Part shown: positions 1-12,564 of the stretch, one piece after another | Layout of the letters: every line of letters begins with the position of its first letter | Numbering within the stretch: position 1 is the first letter of the stretch | Assembly: GCF_032062135.1 (NCBI RefSeq) | Contig: NC_092864.1 | Location: forward strand, 23,111,493 to 23,175,492 | Length of the DNA: 64,000 nucleotides | Reading direction: 5' to 3' | DNA from: Pyxicephalus adspersus | Taxonomy: Eukaryota > Chordata > Amphibia > Anura > Pyxicephalidae | Made by a program: the position numbers and the translations under genes | Notes under the pieces: generated by a model | Databases searched by the model: none | Seen by the model: only the letters and a program-made list of their open reading frames with translations | What the model was told of the DNA's origin: nothing

Positions 1-2978
1 CACACTTTCAGCCTATTCTTTACTGGGTTACACCTCTTATATTTTCATATTATTTGGGGGTCTGGGCAAAACTAAATACAGGGAATACTACTACTCCCTC
101 CCCTTTCTTTCCAAACGTCTATGTTTGCCTTTGCGTTGCCCTGTTGACTAAATACCTTGCTCTGGTTACACTCCTATCTACTGTCATCTGCTCAAGTGTG
201 CTGGGACCAAAGCCCCTGAGCCATCTGCAGCAAAACCCATTATTCTGTGCAGGGTAATCTGATGAACGTTCAGGAAGTTTCTTGAATTCTGCACCTTGGC
301 TCACACCTCAAACAAACAAGCAGATAGCACAGAGGATCACTCAGTGACAGCGGCCATGACGCCTGCTCTACAACATGGACATTATTAATCCTGTAGCCTG
401 GATAATATACCATTGAGTAGCGCAAATTTACAAATTAGACTCCTTGAGATAACACCTGAAGAGTGTTTGGGTTAATAGGAACCCACAAACTTTTGACATG
501 AGCCACACATTTTTTTTTTTAGCTTGTTGAACAGATGTAACCCTTTTTAGGGAATAATAAATAAACTAAAAAGACACCATATAAGAGGTCATTGTTCACA
601 TTCAAACATAAACTGAAGATAATTAACTGAGAGCTTTCAGAGTTTTTCATAGGTTTAAAATATACAGTTCCCAAGATACTTGAAAAGCATATGGCAGAAT
701 CCCTCTTACACTAACATGTCCCTTTTATTACCATGCGTGCAATATGTAGCATATACTTCCAATTCCAATGACAGCTTAAGAAATGTAAAGTGCTTCTCTA
801 TATTTTCTTGTGCTGATTCTTCTGCCACAAAGTACTTAAATCATAGCAAATGTGCTTTGGGGGAAACAGCAATTCTTTAAGATTTCTTTTTACTAAGCTA
901 AATTATTTTCCCTTTCTCCTCTCTAAGCTTAAGCCAGCAGGCAGTTCCATAATTTTTCCATAATACTTTAACACAAGTTTCTGTCTCCCTCTATTTAATC
1001 TATAAGAACAACTGAAATAAAAGACAGGATGAAGAAGAGGTAAGAGAAAAAAATACTGCAGAAATATTAGATGAGAAGGAAAGACGTCATGTAAACTTCA
1101 CAGATGGTTTTATGGTTTGCTTGAAGCATTTAGAATCTAAGTGTTATGAAATACATCATTCTCAAATCATCAATGAATCAGCACTGAGCTTCTGTACTTA
1201 GCTGTACTTTGACAACTTTGCTTAAGGACAAATGAAAAATACTGTTGAAAATCCATGCTACTTTGATTCAATACAATTTCAAGGAGCTTGGAAAAACTAT
1301 CAGAAGTAGTTCTGTCATCCGGATTATGTTTGATTTAGGGACAGCTATCAGGAGAGACATATAGAGATTGCCATTACTAGTCACCTTCTGAAAATGTAAA
1401 GATACTGTTGAAACATAGACCTTATAGTTGGAGTTTTCTGCTTATATTTTTCCTTTATTGTTTATTCTTTCCCTCTCGTTAACATTCTAATGACATTTTT
1501 TAATGAAAACCTAATATTAAAGCCATAATTGGGTTGTTATGCTTCTCAATGCAATCTAGGCAAATCATTGCTGGTGGGAAAGGTTGGCAAGAAGCTTATT
1601 ATAGAGTCAGAAATGTAGAACCGGATGGCATTTGATGATTTTAGTAACCTTCCAGTCCCTTTTTAGTATAAAGAGCTCTATTTTCTCAATAAAGAGCTCT
1701 ATGTATTGCACCAATTGACCAGCTTTAAGAACTGACCGTTTCTTTAGACTAAAGTTTTACCATAATCATGTAACAATAGTGTCACCATGTCCCAAAAAAA
1801 AAAAAAAAAATCAAACACCACAAACTAAATTGGTGACACTCATTTTGTGTACCAGGATATGCAAGCTATAGGAAAAACATATACTCCAACCAACCAAGAG
1901 ACAGAAGACATTGACAACAGTATGCCCCTGTGCAGAACTGACTAGGGGCCCATTTGCTAAACTGATTTGGACCCCTCTGGGAGTTCCTTTTTGGCTGAAG
2001 AGGGTCTGGGGCCCTTGTACACTAGCACACTTTGCCCCTCCTCTCCCTGCCATGTTCCATAAAAAAAGATGTACTGCTGTCTATGCCGAATGGCCGATGT
2101 GGCATATGCTAGGTCCAAGTTGGGGCGGTGTGAAAGTGGGGCAGTAAGAACCAGTGGACAGGAAGGAAGGTTATAGAAGTAGGTGAAATAGAAAAAAGAG
2201 GAGGAATACAGGAAGGGGGTAGAAGAGAGAGAAAAAGGGGTTGGGTGGTGGATTGTGCTTGAGGAGTGCAGAGCGTCCGTAGCATAAATGTGTCCAAGGA
2301 GCTATAATCAGAACCAGGTAGCTGCAGACATGCAAAGGTCAGGATGTTGAAGAACAATCCAAGTTTCCGACACAGCCATATATTTATCATGGGTGTCTAT
2401 TTTAAGTATATTTTTATATTGTTGATCAATACCCTCCTCTATAAAATTTCCATTTGAATTGTGAAGACAAATCTTAGTTCTTCTAAAATTGTGATAGTTA
2501 GAGGATTACACACAATCCTAATCCATTTTATGCATTCATTTCAAATCACTTATTACTTGGCATTATTATTATCTGCTTTACATGATCCACCTTCATAACC
2601 AGTTTGGTTCTAAAACACTTCTGGAGGACATGTGTACATTGATGTGATGTTTAGTGAACTTCACTTGACATCTTTGCTCCCCATTTCCAGCTCTGATGGA
2701 CTTGATAATAATCTTGAAGAGGTTGAAGGAAAAGGTCACAAAGGGAAGGAGATAGCTTAAGTGTACTTTATCCTCCAGGCACACTGAGGAGTGACAGCAG
2801 AACCCTAAGGAGAAACAGTATCCTCTTGAAAATACTCCTCTACATCACTGAAAGTGATTTATGAATTTATTGGTTGAACGCTTTAGTTAGGTTTGTATGT
2901 TGATTTAGCACTGAAAACACTAATTAATGTAGTTAAATTGTATTTAACATTGCAGTCAGGCTATTATATAAACCAACC
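1..2978. other. Unrecognised AT-rich non-coding sequence
   Basis: No gene or repeat family recognised. Open frames are short, use no recognisable motifs and lie in low-complexity or AT-rich sequence. Visible details are a 17-base A run near 1794, a 14-base direct repeat (ataaagagctctat at 1668 and 1689) and a somewhat GC-richer patch at about 1945-2060. It may be intron or intergenic sequence; I cannot tell which. Confidence 0.6.
1794..1810. repeat. Poly-A run
   Basis: Seventeen consecutive A residues. No LINE or processed-transcript body is recognisable upstream, so it is treated as simple sequence. Confidence 0.9.
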
Positions 2979-3323
2979 ATTCTCAACCTAGAGAAACTCT
3001 TGAAATATATTTGGTGGTTCAAGGTACCATTGATAAAACCAATTTGTTGGCAGTCAGTGATAAAAATACCCCTTATATTAGTTTTCAAAGGGAAAAGTGT
3101 CCCTCTCAAAGTGGTAGACATAATGGCACCCTCATAGCTTAAATGATCCATGATTTGAAAGTCCTGGTTTTGCCAAGTGGAGAGTGGCACTGGGACTATG
3201 CAAGCATCATCAACTGGGAGATCAATTAGTCACAGCTCAAGGAACTAATCGGAACCTCTAAAGGAACCCTAGGATTTCACCTTTAAAGGAACCCTAGGTT
3301 TTACGGATCCTTGGTTGAAAATA
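2979..3323. repeat. Degenerate hAT-like MITE (family B)
   Basis: Starts near 'cattctcaacct' and ends near 'ccttggttgaaaatagc', matching the termini (tttctcaacc...ggttgagaaa) of the better preserved family B copy at 50029-50226. The internal 'aaggaaccctagg' motif, present twice here (about 3261 and 3285), resembles the inner 'ttcctccaaaggttgctagggg' stretch of that copy. No clear target duplication remains. Assignment rests on within-window similarity only. Confidence 0.45.
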
Positions 3324-3329
3324 GCATAT

Positions 3330-5095
3330 ATAGGCAATAGGCAAAAGAGGGGGATAACATCCAAACCTACATTTTCATAAAACTAGCATATTATGGAATA
3401 ATTGATCTTCATTTGGTAAATCCATGTCAGGGGCATGTTTTTCCTGATATAGAACAGTTGTATCCTTTTTAAAAATATATACATATTTTATTGTATGTAT
3501 ATTTTATATATTTATGAATGTGTATGAAAGGCTCATTTCGGGCTATGTTTAGATATCACGCTGCCCTTGGTATATCCTGCCATAATACACATTTTAGGCA
3601 GCAAGCAATCTGCATTTTATAGTTAAAACAATTTTTAATTGCACAGACCACCAAAGAACAGAAAGGAAAGATGATTTTAGGTCTAATTAATAAATAATAA
3701 GTTTTCTGACCTCCAACCTTTACCTTCAATTATCTAGGTGAATAAAATTCTCATAAGGTGAACAGAAGAAAGAAACACATAAGGACAATGTTAATACAGT
3801 TTGTAAATGTTGAGGTTCATCATGGTACTGGCCTTATCATGCTCTTGGTAAACTGATCTGTTGCCTTAATATGCCTAGTATTACATTATCATCTTGTCTA
3901 CAGCAATACAAAATAACACAATAAATAAAATAAAACCTTAGCTTGTCTGACTATAACTATATGTAATAAATTCTTTCTAGCAAGAAAATGATCCTTGCCT
4001 TTTCAAGACTTTAAATACTATTTTACTTGCAAATCTTCCATCATACAGCATCTCTGTAGAGCAATTTTTCGGAAATGATTCTCTATTAAGAGCAATTGTA
4101 GCAGTGTGCCTTTAATAACTCTCTTCCTAGATGCACGCTGTACCATTTGCTTTCCAGAGCCCTCTTACGTAATATTAATAGCAGAGAAGTCACTATTATT
4201 CTGGGCCGAGTTTAAATAGTTAATATTAGGGAGTCAATAAACAAGTGGCAATATTCAAGGTACAGCCAATTATGATAGTTTGCAAGTAAATTTTAATCTG
4301 TTCGATCCTGTTTGCTCGAAGTTTGTAAGCATTTTGTTGATGTCAGATGGGGACAAGGCAAAGGGGATTTTGGGTAAGATATGTATTGCTAATCTCATTC
4401 TTGCCGCAGCACGTAGACACGACAATGTAGGTAATAAGAGCTCATACACATCATTTCGGGTATTTTCCTAAAAGCCAGACAATACAGGACAGGACTGCTA
4501 AAGGTTATCCTGTGCACTGGGTAGGTGTGATTGACAGCTCCATGTTGGTGTTAGAAGACAATAACACATAGCTGGAAATACAGATGAGATTATGTCTTGC
4601 TTTTTTAAAACCCCCATTTTTTTCAGGAATTGAGCAAGCACTTTGTTCTTCAAACAGCTTATCTCTTTGGCTGAACATTAGAGGAAAACTTTGGTATGTA
4701 TCATAGTACTGGCATTTTTATGACATGTTTCTATCAAGCCAAAACATAGATAAGAGATTTGTCTTCACACAGTAAAAACTGAACCCTGCTGTCATTCTTT
4801 TACCGGTCAACGCATCACCCACCAAATTAAAAAAATATGTGATGACAGAGCGGAGGTAATATATAACAGTAGTGTCTACCTGATTTTCCAATTTTAATGC
4901 TAGAGACAAAACATCTGCTGTTCCTAAAGGTATCCTGAATATCATTTTTAGATGAGCTTAACAAAGTGCATAAGAGCTAATCAAATTCCCTGCTGCTGAG
5001 CTGGAAAATGAAGAAAATGTTCCAATCAGAGTTTAATTACGAGGTTATTTAAATCAGAACTTCAGGCAAATAGAAAAATACACTGTAAAATACAT
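3330..5095. other. Unrecognised non-coding sequence
   Basis: No coding or repeat signal recognised. The stretch around 4120-4250 is less AT-rich and lacks low-complexity sequence. A conserved element there is possible but untestable from one sequence. Confidence 0.5.
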
Positions 5096-5098
5096 ATA

Positions 5099-5130
5099 CT
5101 GTTTGGTTACTATTTTTCAAAACCAAACAG
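5099..5130. repeat. Short perfect hairpin
   Basis: CTGTTTGGTT at 5099-5108 is perfectly complementary to AACCAAACAG at 5121-5130 with a 12-base loop. It may be the core of a small foldback element. No terminal repeat or target duplication was seen around it. Confidence 0.5.
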
Positions 5131-5217
5131 TTTAACACCTGTAAATTTAAACCTATTTAGACTGGTCACCATATATATATATTTATGTTAGGTACATGCA
5201 TGTTATATAAAGCAGTG

Positions 5218-5412
5218 AGTCTGATTATCTAAAGCTCCCCAAGACTGGAGAAGATAGAGTCATGGGTCACCCTGGGTGATCCAGCAAATCTGGAATGGAT
5301 TTCCTAAAATGTATTTGTTGCTTGTTGGCAAATGTTTTTAATCCTGGACAAAATCTATTCCAGTTTTTCTGGATAACTCATGTTTACTCATCTAAAGCTC
5401 TATGTCAGGACC
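5218..5412. mobile_element. Foldback MITE, family A, copy 1
   Basis: Non-autonomous palindromic DNA element. The left arm reads gtctgattatctaaagctcc, then aagactggagaagatag and ctgggtgatccagcaaatct. The right arm carries the decayed complement (ccagtttttctggataactc, then tctaaagctc). Six further copies occur in this window, best seen at 29297-29522. This copy is decayed on its right side. No coding capacity. Confidence 0.7.
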
Positions 5413-7020
5413 AATCAGAATTTGTCAGGCAGGAGATCACCCCTCTCACAGTTTCTGCGCCTGGCCTAAATTCATGGAACATTGGCATTGTATTTAATTC
5501 CTTGGACAGTTCTGTAAAATCCAGGGCAGTTGGTAGGAATGCTAACATATCATTGGAGTTGTCACCCTGGTAGCTACTGTGCTTCTCTGTAGCTACATGG
5601 AGTATCTGCAGGTTGTTTCAATTGTCTTAGTAAATAAGAGGAATGTTCACTTTGCAAGGAATACCCAATCATATGCACATAAAAACAAACGTTAAAAAAA
5701 AAGAAAAGTGGTAAATTAGTACTCCAGGTAAACTATTGATATTATGGAGATAACAACAGTTTGATTGGTCAAGCGGCTATCCACTAGCCTTTGGCAGGCT
5801 TTTATTCCCTGACTATATACAGAGGTGGATGTCAATCATAAGGATGTCAATCTATGGCTTAAAAAATGTTTTACTGTTAAGTTTATTTAACATAGTGGAT
5901 ATTGGTGTATGATTGGGCACATTTATAAAGCATAGCCTTTGTGATATCCTATTTAATTACTCTCTTTTTAATATCATCCAATGGAATCATGAGTTAAAAC
6001 GAGTGACCTAAAAAAACCTTTTCAGTGATTTTTGATAGTTCAGAAGGCAGTAGAGCCCAGGAGTGCGCCAAAGCTTCCTACTGCACCAAGCTGCACTGAA
6101 AGAAAAGACTATGACCTCTAGCAATTAACCTTCTCACAGTCACAGCTGCTTTTCATAGACACAGGGGAAATAGGACGGGGATGCTGAGTCTACATTCCTG
6201 TGTGAGGTTCCACATACTATCAGGATGCAGGTGAGGGGCCATGCAGGAAAACTGGAACTTCCTCCTATACCACCCTTTGAGCATACCAACTGAGGCAAAA
6301 TAAGCCACATTTGCAATAATATGTCATCTTTTCACCGAAATGTTAAATCTAGATCCGGGCTGTGTAAGTCCAATCTTCAAGGTCTAGGACCCGCACAACA
6401 TTGCAACAACATGATGACAAATCCATCTCTGTATGTGGCCCTTGGGAGCTGACGTTGGACAGCTCTTATGTAGACAACTTCATAAAATGAAACTCTAACC
6501 GAATATTGGAAATCAGGGGTTCTTAAACATTTCAAATGGCAGAACTAAATAAGAAAATTGTTGCCTAAGAAAAAAAGCATTACTAAAGTCAGCAAGCCAA
6601 CCAAAGACATATAGCAAAGGATGTATGAAACAGTGTGAGCACTTTTCAGAATGGAAATAAATTACATGCAATATTTTTTTTCTTTGACATTTTCAGTTAG
6701 CTCCAGGGTCTCTTCACCTCACCACCGTGCCTGTGTGAATCCCTTCATGTCAGTTAGTCTTTAGAAAGGCCTGACATCCTAGCTGTGTTAAAAAAAACAG
6801 GGCTGCAAATATAGCAGTTAAGCTGAATTGGAAGTTGACAACATTGGAGGTGAAGAATACATGGCGGGCAACCATATTACGTTTGTTTCTTCTAGGATTA
6901 CATACACTTGTAAGTTCTTGCTTGTGTAGTTTTACTACCGACTCCTCCGCTCCCCTGATTGCTCTTGCAGCTCTTTAGTTGTATGTGTTCTTGGATAGAG
7001 TTTTTCTCTTTCCAGGAATT
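5413..7020. other. Unrecognised non-coding sequence
   Basis: No coding region, RNA gene or repeat family recognised. Small open frames here have no motif support. Confidence 0.5.
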
Positions 7021-7026
7021 GGGATA

Positions 7027-7410
7027 GTGCTCCATGATTGGCTGAGTAAAGCTTTCCTCACCCAATCAGAGAGCACTAGAGGTTTTGAATGGGGAGACTT
7101 GTCCCCATTTAACCTCTAGATTGCACACTGTTCTCAATGAATGCTGGCCCCGGCCGCATTCATTGAAAAGATCCCCTGCACTAGAGGTTGAATGGGGACA
7201 AGTTTCCCCATTCATTCACCTCTAGTGCTCTGTGATTGGCGGGGGAAAGGAAAATCCTGATGATGCTTGAGCTGTCATCAGGGTTTACATTTCCTCAGCC
7301 AATCACAGAGCACTAGATTGGGAAACTCCTTTAACCTCTAGTGCCTGGGGAACTCACATTGACAGGAGTATTCCCACGGCTGCACAGCTGTGGGAATCAT
7401 CCTGTCATTG
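7027..7410. repeat. Cluster of consecutive hairpins (compound foldback element)
   Basis: At least five inverted repeats lie head to tail: 7027-7076 (stem around atgattgg/ccaatca), 7080-7115 (aatgggga/tccccatt), 7134-7166 (tcaatgaatg/cattcattga), 7179-7227 (cactagaggt and its complement), 7225-7313 (gtgctctgtgattgg/ccaatcacagagcac), and 7360-7407 (tgacagg...attcccac/gtgggaat...cctgtca). The motif 'gagcactag' or its complement recurs at hairpin borders, so the whole looks like a repeat built from one terminal sequence. No protein is encoded. It is followed directly by an AT-rich simple repeat and a pair of direct repeats. Superfamily not determined. Confidence 0.75.
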
Positions 7411-7428
7411 TGGCATAACCTGTAAAAA

Positions 7429-7474
7429 ATTAAAAATAAATAAATATATATAAATAAATAAATAAAAATAAAAG
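7429..7474. repeat. (AAAT)-rich simple repeat
   Basis: Imperfect run of taaa/taaat units directly after the hairpin cluster. Confidence 0.8.
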
Positions 7475-7548
7475 TTAGTTACACAAATCACACACAACAA
7501 ATTACGTTACCATTAATTTTTTTCCTGTGTTTTTTGGGTTGGGTCTAT

Positions 7549-7603
7549 CCGAATTCGAACAGCCATATTCGGGTGGAATATAAGAACAACCCGAATTCGA
7601 ACA
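7549..7603. repeat. Paired 13-bp direct repeat
   Basis: ccgaattcgaaca occurs at 7549-7561 and again at 7591-7603, separated by 'attcgggtgg', which holds the complement of 'acccgaat'. This makes a compact inverted and direct repeat structure. It may be the far end of the foldback element starting near 7027. Confidence 0.6.
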
Positions 7604-7609
7604 CCAACA

Positions 7610-8980
7610 CTACCAGCTTTTCATCCCTTGGTGCCAGGCCAGGGAAGTAATGTGCGCACCCCCAGTCTGTGGCAGGGGAATAAATTCCCCCAGCAATTTT
7701 TGCACCGGCCACTTCTTTCTCTTAGGACTGTTTAAGCTTGCAGGCTTTTGCTTTACTGCTCACCATGGTTGGGTGTTGGGAAAGACCCTCAAGTCAGTTC
7801 CACACAGGGGACCCACTGCTTAGCTTGGTAAGTGTGTTTTGTTCTTTATGCCCAGATACGTTACCCAGAGAATTTCAAAACATGCCAAAACCTTAATCAT
7901 GCATGTACAGAAAATATTGACTTGAAAGGGCAGCTGCATCACATTTTTAGGTGAATCTTTTATATGCCTGAGCTATACAAGAGGTTCACTCTATATAAAA
8001 AGTAAGGTATATAAAGATTTTCATTGCCTGAAACAATAGTCCATGAGCATCTCAGGTGAAAATCTACTGTGTGCACAGAGTCCCCTAACTTTTTGGAGAA
8101 GGTCATTAGTGATCCGCACTGTTGCTCCCTCTCAACCTCCTCCTCCATTCTCTATTAAAAAAAGAGCCTGTATGTACAGCAATCATCAATCTTGAATGAT
8201 CACAAATGACCAGTTCTGACAAAAAAAGTTGAAAATGTGTAGCTAACATTACTTTTCTCTGTGCAAGATTTTACTTTTGTGAAATCTAATGCCTAGTACA
8301 GATTTCCACTGTTGGAACAAGGTTTTGTGATTATTTCCAGTAACAGATAAATAAATGAATGCTATAAAACACTATTTAGTTTAATGGAGAGAAGGGAAGA
8401 CAAGCAAGTGGCACCATGCTGTGTTCTTCTTTATAGACATGAATAACGGTCATCGCCAGTCAGTAGTTCATTAATCTGCTGTGGCATTGGGAGACTGCTG
8501 TCCCTTTATCCTAAATCTACTCAGGGCTATGCTTCTTCCTTTGACCCTAAAATAACAGCACTTAGGCCCGATGATCCCAGTACAGAGAGGACAAGGGGAG
8601 TATCACATGCTTCCCCATAAGCAGAAATAAGGGTAGTGAGGAAACACCGGGAAATAACTATAAATGTTCTAGCCTAATTAGCCTAGAGACAGATTCATTT
8701 AGCACATTTTGTCTGGAGTGGCAGTAAAGACTGGACAAGCTGAACCAACAAAATGTAAAAAATCTGGCTTTGGCCTGCATTCTAAACGGCAGAGGTAAGA
8801 GATATTATCTGCAGAGTAAGTAGGTATCCGTGGATATATTTTACCCTACCAACTAGCTATATGTGTATAAAGTTCTCCTAGCAAGTACCCGACGGTGGGA
8901 TACTATTTATAAATGAGTAGTGTTTGCTGCTGCAGCAGCTTCTAGGGAATTCTCAGATTATACAGTCAGATTGTAATGTG
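7610..8980. other. Unrecognised non-coding sequence
   Basis: Nothing recognised on either strand beyond short unsupported open frames. Confidence 0.5.
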
Positions 8981-9469
8981 TAAGTGAGGCCCGTAGCCGT
9001 AAGAAATTAGGCACAGGGCCTACATGACAGGGTGCTAGGCCTAGCCCAGGGGTGTTAAGTGTTAATAAAATGATTTAAGGCTAGGAGGGGCTGTGCTAGT
9101 TTGGGGAGTGAGGTAGGAGGGGATTAAGCATATGACTATTTAAAAGGGGCAGGATGAAAGTGAGAGGCCCTCTTTTGGAAGAAAAAAGTTAGGGGCCAAG
9201 GTGGTGATGTTGAAAGAGTTAAATCCCTGTTAGGTGTGGATTTTGCCTTCTGAGTCCTGCAGCCTGGTTGTTTGGGTGTATAACTGGGAGTTTGATAACA
9301 TTATGGATATTGTGGTTATGGTTATGTATTATTAAAAGGGGGGATTAGGTTGTTGGTTAATTAGGTTATTTTCAATGTAATTTGTTGGTGTTATATAATC
9401 CCGATTTAATAAAAAATAATAAAAATAATAATGGAGTGTATTGTTATGTTAATATATGCTTGCATCCCT

Positions 9470-9517
9470 ATTTAATGTACAGCGCTGCGTAATATGTTGG
9501 CGCTATATAAATCCTGT
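9470..9517 (+). mobile_element. L2-type LINE (or dependent SINE) 3' tail
   Basis: Contains tgtacagcgctgcgtaatat followed by gttggcgctatataaatcc, the characteristic L2-clade 3' end, running into a TAA array. Only the tail is present. It sits inside repeat E copy 1. Confidence 0.8.

Positions 9518-9550
<33 letters not shown>
9518..9550. repeat. (TAA)n microsatellite
   Basis: About ten TAA/AAT units that form the 3' terminus of the preceding L2 tail, as is usual for this LINE clade. Confidence 0.9.
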
Positions 9551-9855
9551 TCTAAAGTGTAAAATGTATTTATTTATTTGTAATTTATTTATTATTGGAT
9601 ATTTGTTTGATAATTACTTGAATAGTTAATTTATTTATTGGTGGTTAATTAACGACTGCTTGCCAGCCAATGTAAATCCAAGAATTATGTTGGTTATTTA
9701 ATGGTGGGGGAGTGGTTGGTAAGCAGGTGGGGGTCTGGGGGAGGCGGAGGTTTTGATGGGGTGATAAAGGATGGGCTAGAAGGTCCGAGCTACCCTGGTC
9801 ATGGCCAGAATTACATGGCAGTATTTTACAGATCACTGCCTTCCATTTCCTAATC

Positions 9856-11015
9856 AAATGTTACAAAGTAACTTGTGCTACATAATGTGAATGACATATT
9901 CAGCCTAGCCAAACATTTTTCTTCTTTCTCTTTTATCACTGCTGTATTTAGAATGACTTTGTCTTTTAATGACAACCTATTACAGCCTGACACACAGGGT
10001 GTCACCAGGAAAGGAAGTGTGGAAAAAACATACAAAACTCCTAATCTTCTCCACCCTGCCAAAACAAAGGTTTTCAATCGTGGTTTATGTCTGCTTTGGA
10101 GAAAATTCCACTCTCTCCTCTTCCTGGTGAGACAGGAAATTAGGTAAAGTCTTAGAAACGGAGACAGAGGTATTAACCCCACTCTATCCAAAGCTAAAAA
10201 AAAAGTTTTGGGTATAGTTGTTTTTTTTTTGGTCATCTTAGTCAATGAAATGTTTTAAGACATTTAAGAAAATGTAATTAATAAAGACTGCAGAAGCCTA
10301 GGCATTAATGTAAAATGTTTGAAAATTAATTATTTTTCACAATTATTAACATTGATTTCCAGCTAAATTTAAAAAAAAAAAAGGTTACAACACTCCAAGT
10401 AAATTTAGGCTGATGTGTGAATGAATCCATTCACAAGATCACAAACACATGTTTAATTCCCCCCCTTAACAATGACAGGTCATTATCAGAGTCCCATATT
10501 TAGACAGAGCCAATTCCACCGGTCTATGGGACTGCTGGTACAGGTTGGTACCACATTATTTGACTTTGCTGAAGAATTTACACTGTAAATATTTTAGTCT
10601 GGAATTCACAGGGAACCAGCTGTATCTGGAATTCATTTGTGAGAACCCAAATAGACCAAGGGAATTTTAATACAAGGGAAACAGTTGCATAATAAAAATA
10701 GTTTGTGAAATCAGGTAACTCAGTTAAATTTACTCATATAAAAAATGTTATTTATTTGTAAGTTACTAAAAGTAGTCATCTAATAGTGAAAAACAAAATA
10801 TTTTCTCACATAATAAATAAAAAGTAAGAATATAAATGATAAAAATTATCTAAAAATCAATTAGTATGTTGTAAACAACAACATGGGTAGTGACGAATAT
10901 TGTATAATATAATAATTAATATTATTTTCTTTCGAATATTCAGAATATAAAATATCATGGAAAACGGAAATTAAAGATAGTATTTGGGTATAAAAGGATC
11001 GTTTTTTACTTTTTT
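9856..11015. other. Unrecognised AT-rich sequence
   Basis: No supported gene. The overlapping open frames at 9875-10147 (+) and 9850-10245 (-) are mutual shadows and show no domain. The last part (10700-11000) is very AT-rich and may hold decayed interior of the Tc1-like element that ends at 11138. Confidence 0.45.
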
Positions 11016-11019
11016 TAGA

Positions 11020-11138
11020 ATAAAAATAATACAAAAAAAATATTAATACAACTCGGGATGGAAATAAATGTTGTGACATTGCATAAGCTGGTGGTCCAAC
11101 AAAATATAGAGTGTGTGACTTTTTTTGGCCAGGCAGTG
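11020..11138 (-). mobile_element. Tc1/mariner-like element, one terminus
   Basis: Read on the minus strand from 11138, the sequence begins cactgcctggccaaaaaaag, then tcacacactctatattttgt, tggaccacc and gcaatgtcacaacatttatt, which I recognise as the inverted-repeat end and adjacent region of a Tc1-like transposon. A TA dinucleotide follows at 11139-11140, as expected for the target site. The opposite terminus and any transposase frame are not visible. Confidence 0.7.
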
Positions 11139-11140
11139 TA

Positions 11141-12055
11141 GTTAGTAGTAGTTTGTCAAATTTATTTTAACTTAATGGAACCATTGAAAAGATTTATAAA
11201 AAAAAATCTTTGTTCCTGAAGTTGCATGGATAGGCATCTTCAATATTACAGAACAAGTCAAGCTGAATGACCCAACTATTACTAGCCACTAGAAAATCTC
11301 AATGTTTTAAACATAAAATAGAAACTTAAACCAAGTTCATGAAAACAAATCATGAATGCTGAGAAGCATAAAACCCACACAATAATAAGCCTGACAGTGA
11401 CCAAGATTCACGTTTTTCCAATTGGAGACCTATAGGTCCGCCACTGAAAGTGACCACTGCTTCCACCATGCCAACATGCTTTGAACTGAATGTTTAGTTT
11501 GAAAGTTGCTTTAAAGCAAACCTGTGGCCTACAAAAATAAACACCAACAAATGTGTAAAAACAGTTAAAGAAGTTTGGCATTCTAGGTAGTTGCGGGGCC
11601 TTGAAGGCGCAGTAAAAATGGTGGGCAGGCAATATTATTCCTTAGACATGTGCTAGTTTCCAGGTAAAGGTAATATTTTATCACATTCTCACAAAATAAG
11701 GTTCATTTGTCTTCTTTTAGTCCTGAGAATAACTAAATCTCACAAGTTTTATTATTTATATTTTTTTTAAATAATTTTAATATTGGGAAAGTTTACCTTG
11801 AGTGTTTTTAATTTTATTGACTTCTTTGCATTTATAAAGTGTGAGTTCTGCAAAAAAAAGTAGACCAAAATGAAAGAGATATGTATCCATTACAAGTATC
11901 CCTAAAATGTTGCCAATTTTACCCTTATTTAACACTTTCAAAAGCCTTTTGATTGTTCCTCAACTCCACCAGCCTATAGACTACATATGCCATGCAATGA
12001 ATGGCAAAGTAAGAGCAACACGTACTTACCTTCCACTACTCTTTTCAAGGGTGAG
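11141..12055. other. Unrecognised non-coding sequence
   Basis: No gene or repeat recognised. Confidence 0.5.
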
Positions 12056-12059
12056 TTAA

Positions 12060-12195
12060 GAAGACCCCAGTGTAATCTATAGTTGGGTCTCCAATTGCAG
12101 CTTACACAAGGTTGATCATCTCTTTCCATCCTCATGTGACAGTGTGTTAGTGACCATCCCTTTGCTGTCATATGAGGATGGGATGACACTGGGCT
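12060..12195. repeat. Foldback element
   Basis: Inner arms CCATCCTCAT (12126-12135) and ATGAGGATGG (12172-12181) are perfect complements. Next to them, tgtgaca pairs with tgtcata. Outer segments 'ccccagtgta' (about 12064) and 'acactgggct' (about 12186) extend the palindrome. Likely a small MITE, no coding capacity. Confidence 0.6.
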
Positions 12196-12404
12196 CCGGA
12201 ACCTCACTTCTAGGAAAAAGGAGAATGACAAACATGGTTTTCTATAGCTATGAATTTGTCTTCTGTATATCAGAGGAAACCAAGCCCTAGCTTACCATGA
12301 TGTGTGGTCTTGCACAGAGATAGGGCAAAAACTACAGACAATGCTGGTAACCATCCCTTTGCCTTTTGTATTTTTGGGCACATTTTTCAAAATTTAGTTA
12401 CTCC

Positions 12405-12562
12405 TTGGGGTCCATTTAAAAAGCAGTAAATCTGACATTCGCTGAAACATTTTGCTGGTGAAGAATCAATCACTGCCACTGAAACACATAGATCTGGAAA
12501 ATCCTCCACCTGGGAATGTTGTAGTGAATATCAGATTCCCTGTTTATTAAATAGATCCCTTT
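12405..12562. repeat. Imperfect palindromic MITE
   Basis: The left arm (ggggtccatttaaaaagcag, taaatctgacattcgctgaa) aligns with the complement of the right arm (aagggatctatttaataaac, agggaatctgatattcacta) over about 55 bases with scattered mismatches. Such near-complete self-complementarity without coding sequence indicates an old foldback element. Confidence 0.6.
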
Positions 12563-12564
12563 AA

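Larger units (their letters stand above)
8985..9855 (+). repeat. Unclassified interspersed repeat E, copy 1
   Basis: From about 9215 to 9855 this aligns with the complement of 57060-57640. Shared blocks include ggattttgccttctgag, attaaaagggg..attag, ttgaat/aatagttaat, gcctgccagccaa and ggttggtaagcaggtgggg. The part before 9215 (GC-richer, 'aggcctagcccaggggtg') has no partner here. An L2-type LINE tail and (TAA)n array lie inside at about 9470-9550 and are absent from copy 2, so they inserted later. Long non-coding body with G-rich and AT-rich blocks; a solo LTR or a DNA transposon end are both possible. Confidence 0.7.

Noticed and set aside
4280..4471. Possible conserved non-coding or coding element around 4.1-4.5 kb
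   Set aside because: It looks less repetitive than the surroundings, but conservation cannot be judged from one sequence and the open frame has no motif.
7549..7603. 'gaattcgaac' resembling a tRNA T-arm (ttcgaa)
   Set aside because: No acceptor, D-arm or anticodon stem can be placed around it; it is a direct repeat within a repeat-rich block.
9850..10245. 131-codon minus frame with an overlapping 90-codon plus frame
   Set aside because: No recognisable motif in either, they shadow one another, and flanking sequence gives no exon signals I would trust.
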